This document shows positions 48,801-61,600 of a stretch of DNA of 64,000 nt, piece after piece. The notes beneath the pieces are model-generated. The model was not told the origin of the DNA. It did not search any database and saw only the letters and a program-made list of their open reading frames with translations. The stretch's first letter is position 1; each line of letters begins with the position of its first letter. Both the position numbers and the translations under genes were made by a program. The stretch covers positions 3,906,001 to 3,970,000 of the forward strand of contig NC_057764.1 of the NCBI RefSeq assembly GCF_010389155.1, in the 5' to 3' direction. Origin of the DNA: Erigeron canadensis. Its lineage: Eukaryota > Streptophyta > Magnoliopsida > Asterales > Asteraceae.

Positions 48801-51239
48801 TCGACTTGACGAACAGTTCACAAACATATATTTTTAGTTAGAAGTGTGTTCATGTTCGTTTGTTTGTGTTCATAAACAAGAAAAAGTGAACGTAGACGAA
48901 CAAAAATAACCGCAAATTAACTAATGTACACTTAGAAACTTTACGATGTAAATTGAATATAACAAAATATCTAAACTGTTAAAAAGATATGAATTGTTTA
49001 AAAAAGAAGTCTAAATGTGATGTGAATATAGATTCATGACATGAACAAATAAACGTTTATGAACAAACTATCAAACGTTTACCAACGAATTATCGAAGGT
49101 TCATGAACAAAAATGAACGAACAACAGCGATATTCATGTTATTTATTCGACTAAACGAATGGAATGTTTGTATTTATGTTCTTTCTTTTAAGAACTGTTC
49201 ATAAATGATTTGAAGACGTTCAGTTCGTTTACAGCACCAATACTAAGTATCTTAAACCTGAAAGGCTTCAATCTTCTGTGGAACGAGAGAGTCCTCAATG
49301 GTACCTAACCCAAGTTGACCATTTTGATTCCGGCCCCAACTATTGTAAAGTCAAATACAAGAAACAAAATGTATTGAAATCAAAACCAAAAATGGATAAC
49401 CATGTATGTGAAAATCATTGTATCAGAAGACATTTGACTTGAAATGAAACAAGAGCATGTAGATTTATATTGTAGCATTTAATTGTCTGATTAACACTCA
49501 AAAGCAAATCCAAAAGATACAAACCTCTGCACCTCGCCTTCCATGGTGACGGCCAAACAATGGCTGTCTCCACAAGCAATCTGCCTTATACGTAGTCCCT
49601 GTAATGCTTTTATTGGCTGCGGGATAAAAAAATCAGTAGAGTTTCCATGGCCCAACCTCCCAAAATCACCCCTGAGACCAATAAAGGAAAAAGGGGATTA
49701 GCACTTCTAATACTACTCTATCCAAATACAATCTACTACCAGTACAAATTCTAATAAAGCAATAAAGGAAGACATAACAAAGAAAGAATTCTACAAGCAA
49801 CAAACCATCCCTAACTATATACTTAGACAAGAGAATATATTTTAGTCAAGTAGGTGAATACCTACGTATCTGAAAGACTAAAACATTATTACAAAAGGGA
49901 GACTTGAAATTTGAAGCTAAGAGAACGTACCATCCCCAACTGTATACATTGAGTTGTGACTCTGAAAAAGCAACCGTATGATCAGCTCCGCAAGTAAGAG
50001 ACACTATCTCTTGGCCATCCAAGGCACTTAACTGAGTAGGTGCCAACCTATCTTCAGCATCCCCATGCCCTAGTTGTCCATCCTCCCCCCTTCCCCATGA
50101 ACAAACAACATTTCCAGCTGATACAACAACAACATCATTACTTTCTACACTGCAAAATCATGGCAGTAAGTTGGATAAATTTAACAGATGAAAACACCAA
50201 ATAATTATTTATTATATTTTTTTCCCGGTTCTAGTAACGTTGTACAGTTTTTTACATATTTGAAAATAATAGGACTCAAATACACTTCTTATATGCAGCC
50301 AGGACAAGAACAGGTAATTATGCCTACATGTTGTATGTCCCCCACCACTGGGCTACTATTGTCGGACAAAATACTAGCTAAAGCTTGTGGCTTGTAACTT
50401 ATAGCTGAAGCTTTTGTTTGTAAGAATGTGTTTTGCATAGCAACGAGTGTTGGAGCCTATGAATGTAAAATGACAACCATACAAGCTCAAAATGTGAATT
50501 ATTACGAACTAAGTGATATATAATACACTCGATAAACTCAAGTTACTTTCCGAAATCTACCTTACGTAGCTTATGGCCTTGCAACTTATATTTAATACGC
50601 TGCTAAAATTTGTGAGCGAAAGAAAGCTTGTCAACTTGAGCTTATAATAACCATAAGATCAAGCTCGCATAAGCTCCTACATAAATTACTCGCCAATACT
50701 TCTCTTACAGTTTTTTTGTTTTGTTTTACCTCTACTAAAGTTGAACCAGATGTTACATCAAACATGCTAGATTACTACATATAAAGTTAACTAAATATGC
50801 AATCTAAGAAGACAGAGGCGGTTAAGGACGACAAGTCCTTTAAAGGACATATTTCACCTAACTCGATATGAAGTCTATTTGCCTAGCTATTACAAAATTC
50901 ACCAATATTGTTACTTATTATACTAAAAATATAAAATTACGTAGATTGTGTAAATGGAAGCCATAGCAAGACCTCAACCAACATATATCGATTTCGCCTA
51001 ATTTCGAGCTTCAAAACTAATTATTTATTCATTCATTCATTCAAAAGTAATATATATATATACATATATATGTAAACAATGTAAGGAGACATGGAATTAA
51101 ATTTATTATAATAATTAGAAGAAATAAATAAATTAAATAATAGTAAGTAGGAAATATTACATAAAAGAGCGACGGAATGACTTGCACCGGCGGAGATCAA
51201 AATAACTTGATGAATTGGAGCTGGCTCACCGTCTTCCAT
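42872..51239 (-). CDS. UVR8: UV-B photoreceptor UVR8
   Basis: UVR8 is a seven-bladed RCC1-type propeller; UV-B absorbed by tryptophans splits its dimer, and the monomer then binds COP1. Twelve exons join in frame on the minus strand: 51239-51161, 50117-49931, 49671-49525, 49339-49258, 48671-48516, 48137-47964, 47361-47290, 47146-47075, 46967-46849, 43367-43282, 43196-43144, 42934-42872 (1,290 nt, 429 aa). The start MEDGEPAPIHQVILISAGAS fits the family. Three GWRHT motifs place Trp at 228, 280 and 332, a constant offset of 5 from Arabidopsis W233, W285 and W337. The COP1-binding VP pair (YAVVPDE) is at 405-406, again offset 5, and the end ASVPENDVKRIRL is diagnostic. Intron 8 has an apparent GC donor. 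Intron 9 (3.5 kb) holds a PIF/Harbinger element and intron 4 a hAT MITE. All coding features look functional. Confidence 0.95.
43615..45421 (-). mobile_element. PIF/Harbinger transposon in UVR8 intron 9
   Basis: The flanks are TAA on both sides (43612-43614 and 45422-45424), the 3-bp duplication typical of PIF/Harbinger. The ends pair imperfectly as GGCCGGTTCTTATAAGG and, in reverse complement, GGCCTATGCTTATAGCG. The 1.8-kb interior encodes a decayed transposase on the minus strand, the same strand as UVR8. Confidence 0.88.
43821..45160 (-). pseudogene. PIF/Harbinger DDE transposase, inactivated
   Basis: The reading starts MSTSSLSDEFSFPNNTV and carries RLWNDYFSDAPTFP, INIGRATS-type text (YLNIGRATSVDCLNNFCKCV), HGFPGMLGSIDCMHWGW, CPVAWQGQYTRGDKGHPTIM, FGPAGSNNDINVLNESDLF and the terminal WDERVATQMRVFAELRDRR. 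The DDE residues are visible as D in SIDCMHW, D in NNDINVL and E in KYVE before AFG. It is broken by a stop after NTLI (near 45086), a frame change near 44890, stops after KFKRY (near 44169) and KYVE, and another after RRTHH (43881). At least three of these stops fit C-to-T changes (Gln or Arg codons becoming TAA or TGA). The second protein (Myb-like) of PIF elements is not present. Confidence 0.9.
48762..49239. mobile_element. 478-bp hAT-like MITE in UVR8 intron 4
   Basis: The ends are TAGGGCTGTAAACGAAC and, in reverse complement, TGGTGCTGTAAACGAAC. The 8-bp flanks are ATAGAAAG and ATACTAAG, six of eight matching, so the target duplication is old and eroded. The interior is full of GAAC/GTTC words on both strands (GTTCGT, ACGAAC), so it can fold. 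No transposase. Confidence 0.7.
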
Positions 51240-52077
51240 TTGCTGCTTCTTCTTGTTGTTCTCGATATTTCTATATGTATCTATATTACTATATATATAT
51301 ATATATATTAAATATATATAAAATAAATGAAAATATCTTAGTTTTTATTTATGTGTGAACACAGTGAGGTGTTGGTGAGAAAAGTAAATATACATATAGC
51401 AATAGGAGGAGGAGGAGTAGAAGTAGAAGTATAGTACTGTATTATTGAATTGCAGTTATTGTGAATGGAAACAAGGTGAATGTAGTTTCAAGGTGGGAAA
51501 ACAACTTCATAATAACGACAACATACCTTTTTTCTTGTCTTTTTTTTTCTTTTCTTCTTTTTCCAACTGCACATTTTATGTTATTATTAATTTATTATTA
51601 TGAAATTATTATCACTGGGGAATGCATTTGGTACCGTCACACATCAAGAATTCAATATGGCATCTAATAAAGGCATTGGGTAACACCACCAGGTCAACGG
51701 TCAACCCCATCAGGTTATTAGCGGCGACATCGCTGCTAATACCGATGACGTGGCACCTCGTTTTCATCAACCAAGCTTAGTCATGTAGTACAATAATGCA
51801 TGCCATACTGTGTCGACCTTGGGAATGAAAATTTGCCATACCGAATCATTCTTTGATAGGATAAAATGATGGTAGCCCATCATTTTTAGATAGTATATAT
51901 GTTGCGGAACTATATTGAAATAATATAAGTTTCTGAAAAAAATTTCTTGAGTATAGATATATATTTTTTCAAGCGTATTGTATTTCTTCAAGCGTATTGT
52001 TTCAAGCTTTTCAAGATATATATTTTAACAGTATTTGTAGTTGATGGTATTATGTATCTTTCTTTTTCAAGCGTTTT

Positions 52078-52115
<38 letters not shown>

Positions 52116-52196
52116 TATAGATGTAAATATATATATATAGAGAGTATGGACACCATTAATAGTTATTGAGGTTGATGTTTACTTAAATTGTTTCAG
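51240..52196. promoter_or_regulatory. UVR8 upstream region and MULE left flank
   Basis: The sequence between the UVR8 ATG (minus) and the MULE protein ATG (plus) holds the UVR8 leader, with (AT)n runs near 51283-51310, and the MULE leader. A 24-bp imperfect palindrome at 51717-51740 (ATTAGCGGCGAC at its start) lies beside GGGTAACACCACC and may mark the MULE end. The MULE leader seems to contain an intron, because the ATG at 52197 directly follows an acceptor (TTGTTTCAG). Confidence 0.4.
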
Positions 52197-55100
52197 ATGG
52201 ATAGTTTGGAGGATATTTGGGCAGACCCAGAAAACGTACGTATTGAAGTGCCGGATAATGTGTTTGAGCAACCTGATGCAGACGGTGAATATGAATGCGA
52301 AGCTGGGGACTTTGAAACTGATGAGGTGTTCGGTTCCTTTGAAGAATTAACGGAGTGGGCTCAAAGAACAGCAATGGATTTGGGTTATGTTCTAGTTATA
52401 CGGCGGACGAAACAAAAACTCAAAAGAGGTGGTGAATAAAGTGACATTTATATGTCACCACGGTGGAGCTCGCGATGACAGGTTAATTGGCCCCACAAAC
52501 GGTCCAGTAAGATAGGTTGTCCCTTCACTTTAATAGGCCGCCCTGGGCGTGATGGTGGTTGGAGGTTAACTGTCAAGGATTTGAGACACAATCAGATCCA
52601 ACTACCAATGCAAGGGAATGCATACGCTAGACGGATGAGGATGAAGAAAAGGAATTTGTGGGGCCAATCGGATCGCGGTTTGTACCCACATCAGATCCTG
52701 GATCTCAAACTTGAATTTCCAGGAAACTTGACTCGCAAAGGAGACATTACGAACTTCCTAAAAAGCGAGAAGAAGGTCGGGCCAAGCAGGGGTACTCCAA
52801 TGCAGGTACAAACATTAAATATTCTATTGTACTACGTTGTTGGAATGACTTATTTACTCTCTGGTCATTAATCGCAGGTTATGTTTTCACTGTTGCAGAG
52901 AGACGAAAAGGTACTTTTACCAGTTCACCACAAATAACAAAAATGGACGCTTGGAGAACCTGTTTTTCATTCATCCAACATCAAGCCCCTATGGCGCGCA
53001 TTTCCCTGGTTATTGAAATAGACTCCACGTACAAAACTACATCTAAACAGGCCGCTAGTTGAGATCGTCGGCGTGACTTCAAGGGGAAGGAAGACCTTCA
53101 GTGTTAGTAGCGTATGCGTTTATATCGTAACGAGCGGGAGGAAAATTATCAATGGGTTTTACGATGTCTTCGGTCCACCCTTGCTGATAGCTTTTGCCGT
53201 TCGTGTCGTTCTTACTGACAAGGAGCTGGCCCTGATGAGAGCTTGAAGGTTGTTATGCCGGAAGCGAAACATCTGCTTTGTAGTTACCATATATGGCAAA
53301 ACATAATCAAGCACTGCGAACACGGCATTGAGATGAAAGAAAGATGTTAACATTGACAGGTTAACGTTTGGTGGGGAAAAAAAAAGTCTACAGTCTCGGA
53401 CTTTGACGAGTTTAAGTCAAATGAGAAGGAGTTAAAGGAAAAACTTGGGGTTTTCCAGGCGTCTACAGTACCTGACGATAATTGGTTGTCCCCATACCGA
53501 GAGCAGTTTGTGTCTGTTGGGTCGATGATGAACACCTCAACTACCAAAACCACACCACAAACAGAGTGGAGGCCGAGCACCATTTACTGAAGGAAGAATT
53601 GAGGGGGAAATGCACATTTACTAGAATCCTCCAAGTGTTGATTCGTCCTGATCAGCAAGAAGAAGAGAAATAAGGGGCCAACTGGGGTATAGCAACGGGA
53701 CCCGGAAGGGGAAACATAATTACAACTGTATGAAGGACCTATTGGGAAAGGTTTCACTTAAAGCTTGGACATCATGGCTGATGAAATGTACGCTTAGACA
53801 AAGTCCTTAAAAGACATGTTAACAAATGTGGGTGCAAGGTTCAGTCCAGTTTCGGGCTACCATGTGCCTGCAAGATTGCCGAGTTCATGCAGCGCGGTTA
53901 GTACGATTTATTACTTGTATTTTTTCATCAAAAGCACATAATTTCGTACACTTATTATATAAAAAAAATGCAGGGACTCGATACAGCCTCGTCATAGACC
54001 CTTTTGGAAAAAAGCTTGACTTAAGACCGTGGACCTGTGTAGAAGACGAAGACGAAGAAGACGATGTCCATAAGTGATGATGGTCTTACGAATTTCTTGA
54101 TCAGCAACCCAAGGCCCAAAAGAAACATTGGTTGTCAAAATAAAGACATGTTAAGCCTTTAAGACACAAGTGAATGATCCTCTTGTTCAAAAGACCACAC
54201 GCGGGAAGACCAGTCGGCTCGAAACAAAAAGCCGCCAAAGGTATACATACTACATCTAAAAAATATTGTCTATTCAATAAATACAGTATATATAACTACC
54301 TCGGTAAGGAAATGATTCTACTAATGGTCTAGGTGCCGGATCTCAACACCAACCCACCTGGGCTACGAAAATCCAAGTCCAGTCGACCGAGAGGGAATAC
54401 AATGTGCCAGATTTGAACAAACCCCCCCCTGCGCAGCCCGCCAGACATAGTACGTACGAGCCGTCCCAGTCGCTGTCTTATCCGGGAGAACCGAAAATTG
54501 TTCGAGTCAATCCCACCCTAAATCAGAATGGGTCAAAGATAATCCTGACATTTTCGGAAACCTGCACCCATATCAGGGTCTTGATGATATATATATTGGT
54601 GGGGACCCGTCCCAATCCTACGGGGTCGGGGATACAACCCAAGTGACACAAAAATTATAATGGATTCGGCGAACATCCCAAGACAATTGGCTCAAACTAT
54701 GACCAACCATATTCAACTTAGTAGATGACATTTCGGGCCACCACCTACACAATCTAGAAATGCACCCATATATGAATCAAGGCAGGCGCAGGTTTCAGAT
54801 CCAGAGGAGAGGCACAATCATCGGCCAGTTGGGTTGGGTATGGTGTGGGAACCGTATAACGCCAGTCTTTCCAAAAATTTACGATGGGTACTAGGTGAGA
54901 TACATCGTACTTAAGGCCGTACGTTGTAGGCGCACAAAATGTCAAAGGAGACGGTAACTGGGATTTCGAGCTACGCTGTAGCTTGGGGCTAGATGAAGAG
55001 ATGGGGGCAGAGTGGTTCGTACGCATATGCTCGCGGATTTTGATCGGACCTCGATGGGTACATGCAAATGTTTGGGCAAACGAGGGCAACCGAATGTTGT

Positions 55101-55497
55101 CGGCGCTGCGAACAGATTATTATGGACGAAGCCGGCCCCTACATCATGGATGAGTAAAGTGTGGTTCCATATCCTCCTGACCAAAAGCTGGGTATAATAG
55201 TCAACTGCGTTAGCCCTACGTGACTCCCGCCACAGTATTTCGATGCATCACGGCTTAGAGCAGTTGTTATTCAAAAACCGATAAGTATTGCCCTGATAAA
55301 ACAACGAAACCCATTTTGTGCAGTGAACTTAGCAGGTGACTACCCAATGGCCACAAGAATCTGGAATGGGAATTTCAAGCAACCGATCCTGCACGTCGAC
55401 TAGCATTAACGTACGCAATCAAGAAGATGCGTATCAAATTGGTTGTACGCAAATATGCCAAGAGTACACCAGGCCTCCTATTGTAATAAATGATTAA
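52197..55497 (+). pseudogene. MULE-OTU transposase gene, indel-laden left copy
   Basis: Same gene as at 58603-61933. The first ~75 codons (MDSLEDIWADPENVR...) agree, then an extra A near 52410 breaks the frame and further indels break it about every 50-150 bp. Homologous blocks remain readable in changing frames, including the transposase and OTU regions. I attribute the breaks to poor sequence at a contig end, not to true gene decay. At several positions this copy has the base that the right copy lacks (near 53520 and 53697). Confidence 0.8.
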
Positions 55498-55791
55498 ATT
55501 CGTTCATGTTTTGTATAGGTTGTTTGTATGTTATAATTTTTTTTATTGTATATATTTTTTTGATGTATTTAAGTGTTGTTGTTCCAAAAAAGTTTTAATC
55601 AACAATTTTTCATACCTTTCTGTTGTATACATTGATTTTATAATACTTTTATAAAAGTGATTACAATTAGTTTTTTATCAACAAATGTATACAAACTAAA
55701 AAAAAACAAATGATTATATCACCAATGAAGATTACAAAAGAAATCACCTTCAGTTAACGATATGAATACAAAACAATAAAAAAAAGGAAAA

Positions 55792-57257
55792 CTAATCACT
55801 TTCATCATCAAGATCACTATCACTATCACTAACCCAACCGTTGTGTGGGGGCCCGTGATGGCTAGGCCAGCATGGGATGATGACGTGTAGGTCCGTCTTT
55901 GAATGATGACTGGGTCCAAGGGCTACCCTGGTGGAAACATATATTGACGTTAAAGGACGGGATTGCTGGGCTGGGAAGGGTGCTCATATCCTCTGGGAGG
56001 GGGACATTCAGTCCACGTGTTCCCCTAACCACACGCCCAACCACACGAGTATGTCCTGATCGTGTCCCTAAAGCGTCCACATATGTCTGCGTAGGCGGGG
56101 TCTTGGGCACTTGGAAAGTCTTTGGTGTGGGTATCAAGAAGCTGCTCCTGTAGCACATGAAAAAGATTAAGTAATAAAAACTAAAAATTAGTTATACTTA
56201 ATATAAATATACCAAAAAATAGATTTTTCCCGGATTTGTGCAAGATCTTACGTAAATGGGCATAACTGCGTCCTGCAACATCCCATCGTCTCGTGTGGCC
56301 GCAAATAAAACTCGGGGGTCCTTCACGTCCGCACGTCATTACTTCATTGGTATACATTAATCAAAGTATATATTGTAGTGTATCTCTGTATAGAGATATG
56401 TTTACATACGTGGATATAATAATTACGTATAACTTACAGCGTAACGCCATTCACGCTGAGCGTATGACTGCCGACCGTGAGTACTGACAAAATTATTTTG
56501 TTGCTGTCTGTTTGTCGTGTTTCTTTGGCAAGCAATCATCCGGGGCTCGCTGGTCCAGAACCAGTAGATAATCCACACCTGTGGAGGCAGCCCATACGGA
56601 GGTGGACCTCCAGTTCTGCCAGCCTTGGGACCCACCCCTGTCAGTGAACCAAGTCTTCTGGAATTTGCTTTTTTATCCCTGTAGATCTTCAGGGCATCCT
56701 GACGTACCTCCTGGTCACGGCCTCTCGTAACGGGTGATTTTATGGGTGACCTAGATATGGTTCTAAGTAGAACGTCTCTGCAATAGTACCAAGTAAAAGT
56801 TAGCATCTACCATTTTTTTAAATAAAGTATTAAAAAGTAAAAAAAATAGTTTTTATACCATAAGCCTGTCAGTAAGTCCATCCTTGATGGGTTGGGGCAC
56901 TGATCCACGACTCGTAATTATGTGGGCCGGTAGCGACATAGGTCCCCAATAGCTCTTGTACCACTTGGCGGGTCCCCGATTGCCTGCCACCTACTGAGAC
57001 ATTATTTAACATAAGCGAGATTCGGCGTCCCGAATTCTGAAACTCGCGCTCCAGATCGTTGTTAGCAGCAGAGCTCTCCCGGTGCTAATACCTGCCAAAC
57101 AAAATAAAATACAATATATATATATACATAGTACATATATTTATATGATCGTACATTAATACTATATACTTACACCGTAAGCCTAAACCCATTCGGGATT
57201 CCACCCCCAGGTTTGGAGGGTCGTTTGCCACCATCTCCGCCGTAAGAGTGCAACCAT
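55792..57257 (-). pseudogene. MULE partner gene, indel-laden left copy
   Basis: Corresponds to 62233-63729. The Ser/Asp-rich C-terminus and the QQNNFVSTHGRQSYAQREW block are recognisable, but many 1-2-nt indels disrupt the exons (for example the exon near 56440-56760). It is probably an assembly-end copy and not a separate gene. Confidence 0.75.
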
Positions 57258-57502
57258 TTTAACCTACATCAGCCGTCCCAATTTATAAAATAACATAAAA
57301 CAAACATAAAAGTCATAAAAAAGGTGCGACCTAATTAACATATTCGACACAAATTGTTTTCCAAAAGTATTATACCTAAAATGACCACTTTTTTTTGCAA
57401 CTTTTTTTCAAACATTCGTGTGTATAACATTAATATAACCTATAACACTATATTAACAATTACAATCATACTAAAAAGTGTTTTCTAACTAAGAATCATA
57501 CT

Positions 57503-57602
57503 NNNNNNNNNNNNNNNNNNNNNNNNNNNNNNNNNNNNNNNNNNNNNNNNNNNNNNNNNNNNNNNNNNNNNNNNNNNNNNNNNNNNNNNNNNNNNNNNNN
57601 NN
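57503..57602. other. 100-N scaffold gap
   Basis: Exactly 100 undetermined bases, the conventional placeholder for a gap of unknown size. The sequences on its two sides overlap each other (see the two duplicated stretches). Confidence 0.99.
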
Positions 57603-57672
57603 GCGACGGAATGACTTGCACCGGCGGAGATCAAAATAACTTGATGAATTGGAGCTGGCTCCCGTCTTCCAT
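57603..57672 (-). pseudogene. UVR8 first-exon copy, cut by the gap
   Basis: Matches UVR8 exon 1 (51169-51239) from the ATG at 57672 down to the first base after the gap. One base is missing in the codons after MED, so the frame is broken. It lies at the very start of the right contig and is best read as a low-quality overlap. Confidence 0.9.
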
Positions 57673-58489
57673 TTGCTGCTCTTCTTTTGTTCTCGATATT
57701 TCTATAGTCTCTATATTACTATATAATATATATATATTAAATATAATAAATAAATGAAAATATCTTAGTTTTTATTTATGTGTGAACACAGTGAGGTGTT
57801 GGTGAGAAAGTAATTACATATCGATAGAGCACTAGAGGAGTAGGAGTAGAAGTAAAGTATAGTACTGTATTATTGAATTGCAGTTATTGTGAAGGAAACA
57901 AGGTGAATGTATTTCAGGTGGGAAAACAACTTCATAATACGACAACATAACCTTTTTTCTTGTCTTTTTTTTTCTTTTCTTCTTTTTTCCAACTGCACAT
58001 TTTATGTTATTATTAATTTATTATTATAAATATTATCACTGGGAATGCATTTGGTACCGTCACACATCAAGAATTCAATATGGCATCTAATAAGGCATTG
58101 GGTAACACCACCGGTCAACGGTCACCCCATCAGGTTATTAGCGGCGACATCGCTGCTAATACCGATGACGTGGCACCCTCGTTTTCATCAACCAAGCTTA
58201 GTCATGTAGTACAATAATGCATGCCATACTGTGTCGACCTGGGAATGAAAATTTGCCATACCGATCATTCTTTGATAGGATAAAATGGTAGCCTCATTTT
58301 TAGATAGTATATATTTGCGGAACTATATTGAAATAATATAAGTTTCTGAAAAAAATTTCTTGAGTATAGATATATATTTTTTCAAGCGTATTGTATTTCT
58401 TCAAGCGTATTGTTTCAAGCTTTTCAAGATATATATTTTACAGTATTTGTAGTTGATGGTATTATGTATCTTCTTTTTCAAGCGTTTTG

Positions 58490-58523
<34 letters not shown>

Positions 58524-58602
58524 TATAGATGTAAATATATATAATAGAGAGTATGGACACCATTAATAGTTATTGAGTTGATGTTTACTTAAATTGTTTC
58601 AG

Positions 58603-61600
58603 ATGGATAGTTTGGAGGATATTTGGGCAGACCCAGAAAACGTACGTATTGAAGTGCCGGATAATGTGTTTGAGCAACCTGATGCAGACGGTGAATATGA
58701 ATGCGAAGCTGGGGACTTTGAAACTGATGAGGTGTTCGGTTCCTTTGAAGAATTAACGGAGTGGGCTCAAAGAACAGCAATGGATTTGGGTTATGTTCTA
58801 GTTATACGGCGGACGAACAAAAACTCAAAAGAGGTGGTGAATAAAGTGACATTTATATGTCACCACGGTGGAGCTCGCGATGCAAGGTTAATTGGCCCAC
58901 CCAAACGGTCCAGTAAGATAGGTTGTCCCTTCACTTTAATAGGCCGCCCTGGGCGTGATGGTGGTTGGAGGTTAACTGTCAAGGATTTGAGACACAATCA
59001 TGATCCAACTACCAATCTGCAAGGGAATGCATACGCTAGACGGATGACGGATGAAGAAAAGGAATTTGTGGGGACCCAATCGGATCGCGGTTTGTACCCA
59101 CATCAGATCCTGGTAAATCTCAAACTTGAATTTCCAGGAAACTTGACTCGCAAAGGAGACATTACGAACTTCCTAAAAGCGAGAAGAAGGTCGGGCCAAG
59201 CAGGGCGTACTCCAATGCAGGTACAAACATTAAATATTCTATTGTACTACGTTGTTGGAATTGACTTATTTACTCTATCTTGGTCATTAATCGCAGGTTA
59301 TGTTTTCACTGTTGCAAGAGAAAAGGTACTTTTACCAGTTCACCACAAATAACAAAAATGGACGCTTGGAGAACCTGTTTTTCATTCATCCAACATCAAT
59401 GACCCTATGGCGCGCATTTCCCTGGGTTATTGAAATAGACTCCACGTACAAAACTAACATCTACAACATGCCGCTAGTTGAGATCGTCGGCGTGACTTCA
59501 ACGGGGAAGACCTTCAGTTTAGCGTATGCGTTTATCGTAAACGAGCGGGAGGAAAATTATCAATGGGTTTTACGATGTCTTCGGTCCACCCTTGCTGATA
59601 GCTTTGCCGTTCGTGTCGTTCTTACTGACAAGGAGCTGGCCCTGATGAGAGCTTTGAAGGTTGTTATGCCGGAAGCGAAACATCTGCTTTGTAGGTACCA
59701 TATATGGCAAAACATAATCAAGCACTGCGAACCGGCATTGCAGATGAAGAAAGATGTTAACATTGACAGGCTTAACGTTTGGTGGAAAAAAGTCTATCAG
59801 TCTCGGACTTTTGACGAGTTTAAGTCAAATGAGAAGGAGTTAAAGGAAAAACTTGGGGGTTTTCCAGGCGTCTACAAGTACCTGACCGATAATTGGTTGT
59901 CCCCATACCGAGAGCAGTTTGTGTCCTGTGGGTCGATGAACACCTCAACTACCAAAACCACACCACAAACAGAGTGGAGGCCGAGCACCATTTACTGAAG
60001 GAAGAATTGAGGGGGAAATGCACATTTACTAGAATCCTCCAATGTGTTGATTCTGTCCTGATCAGTCAAGAAGCAGAAATAAGGGGCCAACTGGGGTATA
60101 GCAACGGACCCGGAAGGGGAAACATAATTACAACTGTATGAAGGACCTATTGGGAAAGGTTTCACTTAAAGCTTTGGACATCATGGCTGATGAAATTGTA
60201 CGCTTAGACAAAGTCCTTAAAAGACATGTTAACAAATGTGGGTGCAAGGTTCAGTCCAGTTGCGGGCTACCATGTGCCTGCAAGATTGCCGAGTTCATGC
60301 AGCGCGGTTAGTACGATTTATTACTTGTATTTTTTCATCAAAAGCACATAATTTCGTACACTTATTTATATAAAAAAAATGCAGGGACTCGTATACAGCC
60401 TCATGTCATAGACCCGTTTTGGAAAAAGCTTGACTTAAACCGTGGACATGTGTAGAAGACGAAGACGAAGAAGACGATGTCCATAAAGTCGTTGATGGTC
60501 TTACGAATTTCTTGGATCAGCAACCCAAGGCCCAAAGAAACATTGGTTGTCAAAAATTAAAGACATGTTTAAGCCTGGTAAGACACAAGTGAATGATCCT
60601 CTTGTTCAAAAGACCACACGCGGAAGACCAGTCGGCTCGAAACAAAAGCCGCCAAAGGTATACATAATACATCTAAAAAATATTTGTCTTATTCAATAAA
60701 TACAGTATATATAACTACCTCAGGTAAGGAAACTGATTCTTACTAATGGTCTAGGTGCCGGATCTCAACACCAACCCACCTGGGCTACGAAAATCCAAGT
60801 CCAGTCGACCGAGGGAATACAATGTGCCAGATTTGAACAAACCCCCACCTGCGCAGCCCGCCAGACATAGTACGTACGAGCCGTCCCAGTCCTGTCGTTA
60901 TCCGGAGAACCGAAAATTGTTCGACGATCAATCCCACCCTAAATCAGAATGGGTCAAAGATAATCCTGACATTTTCGGAAACCTGCACCCATATCCAGGT
61001 CTTGATGATATATATACGTGGGGGGACCCGTCCCAATCCTACGGGGTCGGGGATACACCATATGTGACACAAAAATTATATGGATTCGGCGATACATCCC
61101 AAGACCATTGGCTCAACTATGACCAACCATATTCCAACTTAGTAGATGACATCTTCGGGCCACCACCTACACAATCTAGAAATGCACCCATATATGAATC
61201 AAGGCAGGCGCAGGTTTCAGATCCAGAGTCAGAGGCACAATCATCGGCCAGTTGGGTTGGGTATGTTGCGGAACCGTATAACGCCAGTCTTTCCAAAAAT
61301 TACGATTGGGTACTAGGTGAGATACCATCGTACTTAAGGCCGTACGTTGTAGGCGCACAAAATGTCAAAGGAGACGGTAACTGTGGATTTCGAGCTACTG
61401 CTGTAGCTTTGGGGCTAGATGAAGAGATGGGTGCAGAGTGGGTTCGTACGCAGATGCTCGCGGAGTTTGAATCTGACCTCGATGGGTACATGCAAATGTT
61501 TGGGCAAACAGAGGGCAACCGAATGTTGTCGGCGCTGCGAACATCTTATTATGGACGAAGCCGGCCCATACATCATTGGATGAGTAAAGTGTGGTTCCAT

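Larger units (their letters stand above)
51169..57502. repeat. left copy of a ~6.35-kb duplicated stretch (contig end)
   Basis: This stretch matches 57603-63976 along its whole length, from UVR8 exon 1 (GCGACGGAATGACTTG) to CTAAGAATCATACT at the gap. Differences are mostly 1-2-nt indels, many in homopolymers. They are rare before about 52400 and frequent after it, that is, toward the gap. The copy stops exactly at the N run. Confidence 0.93.
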
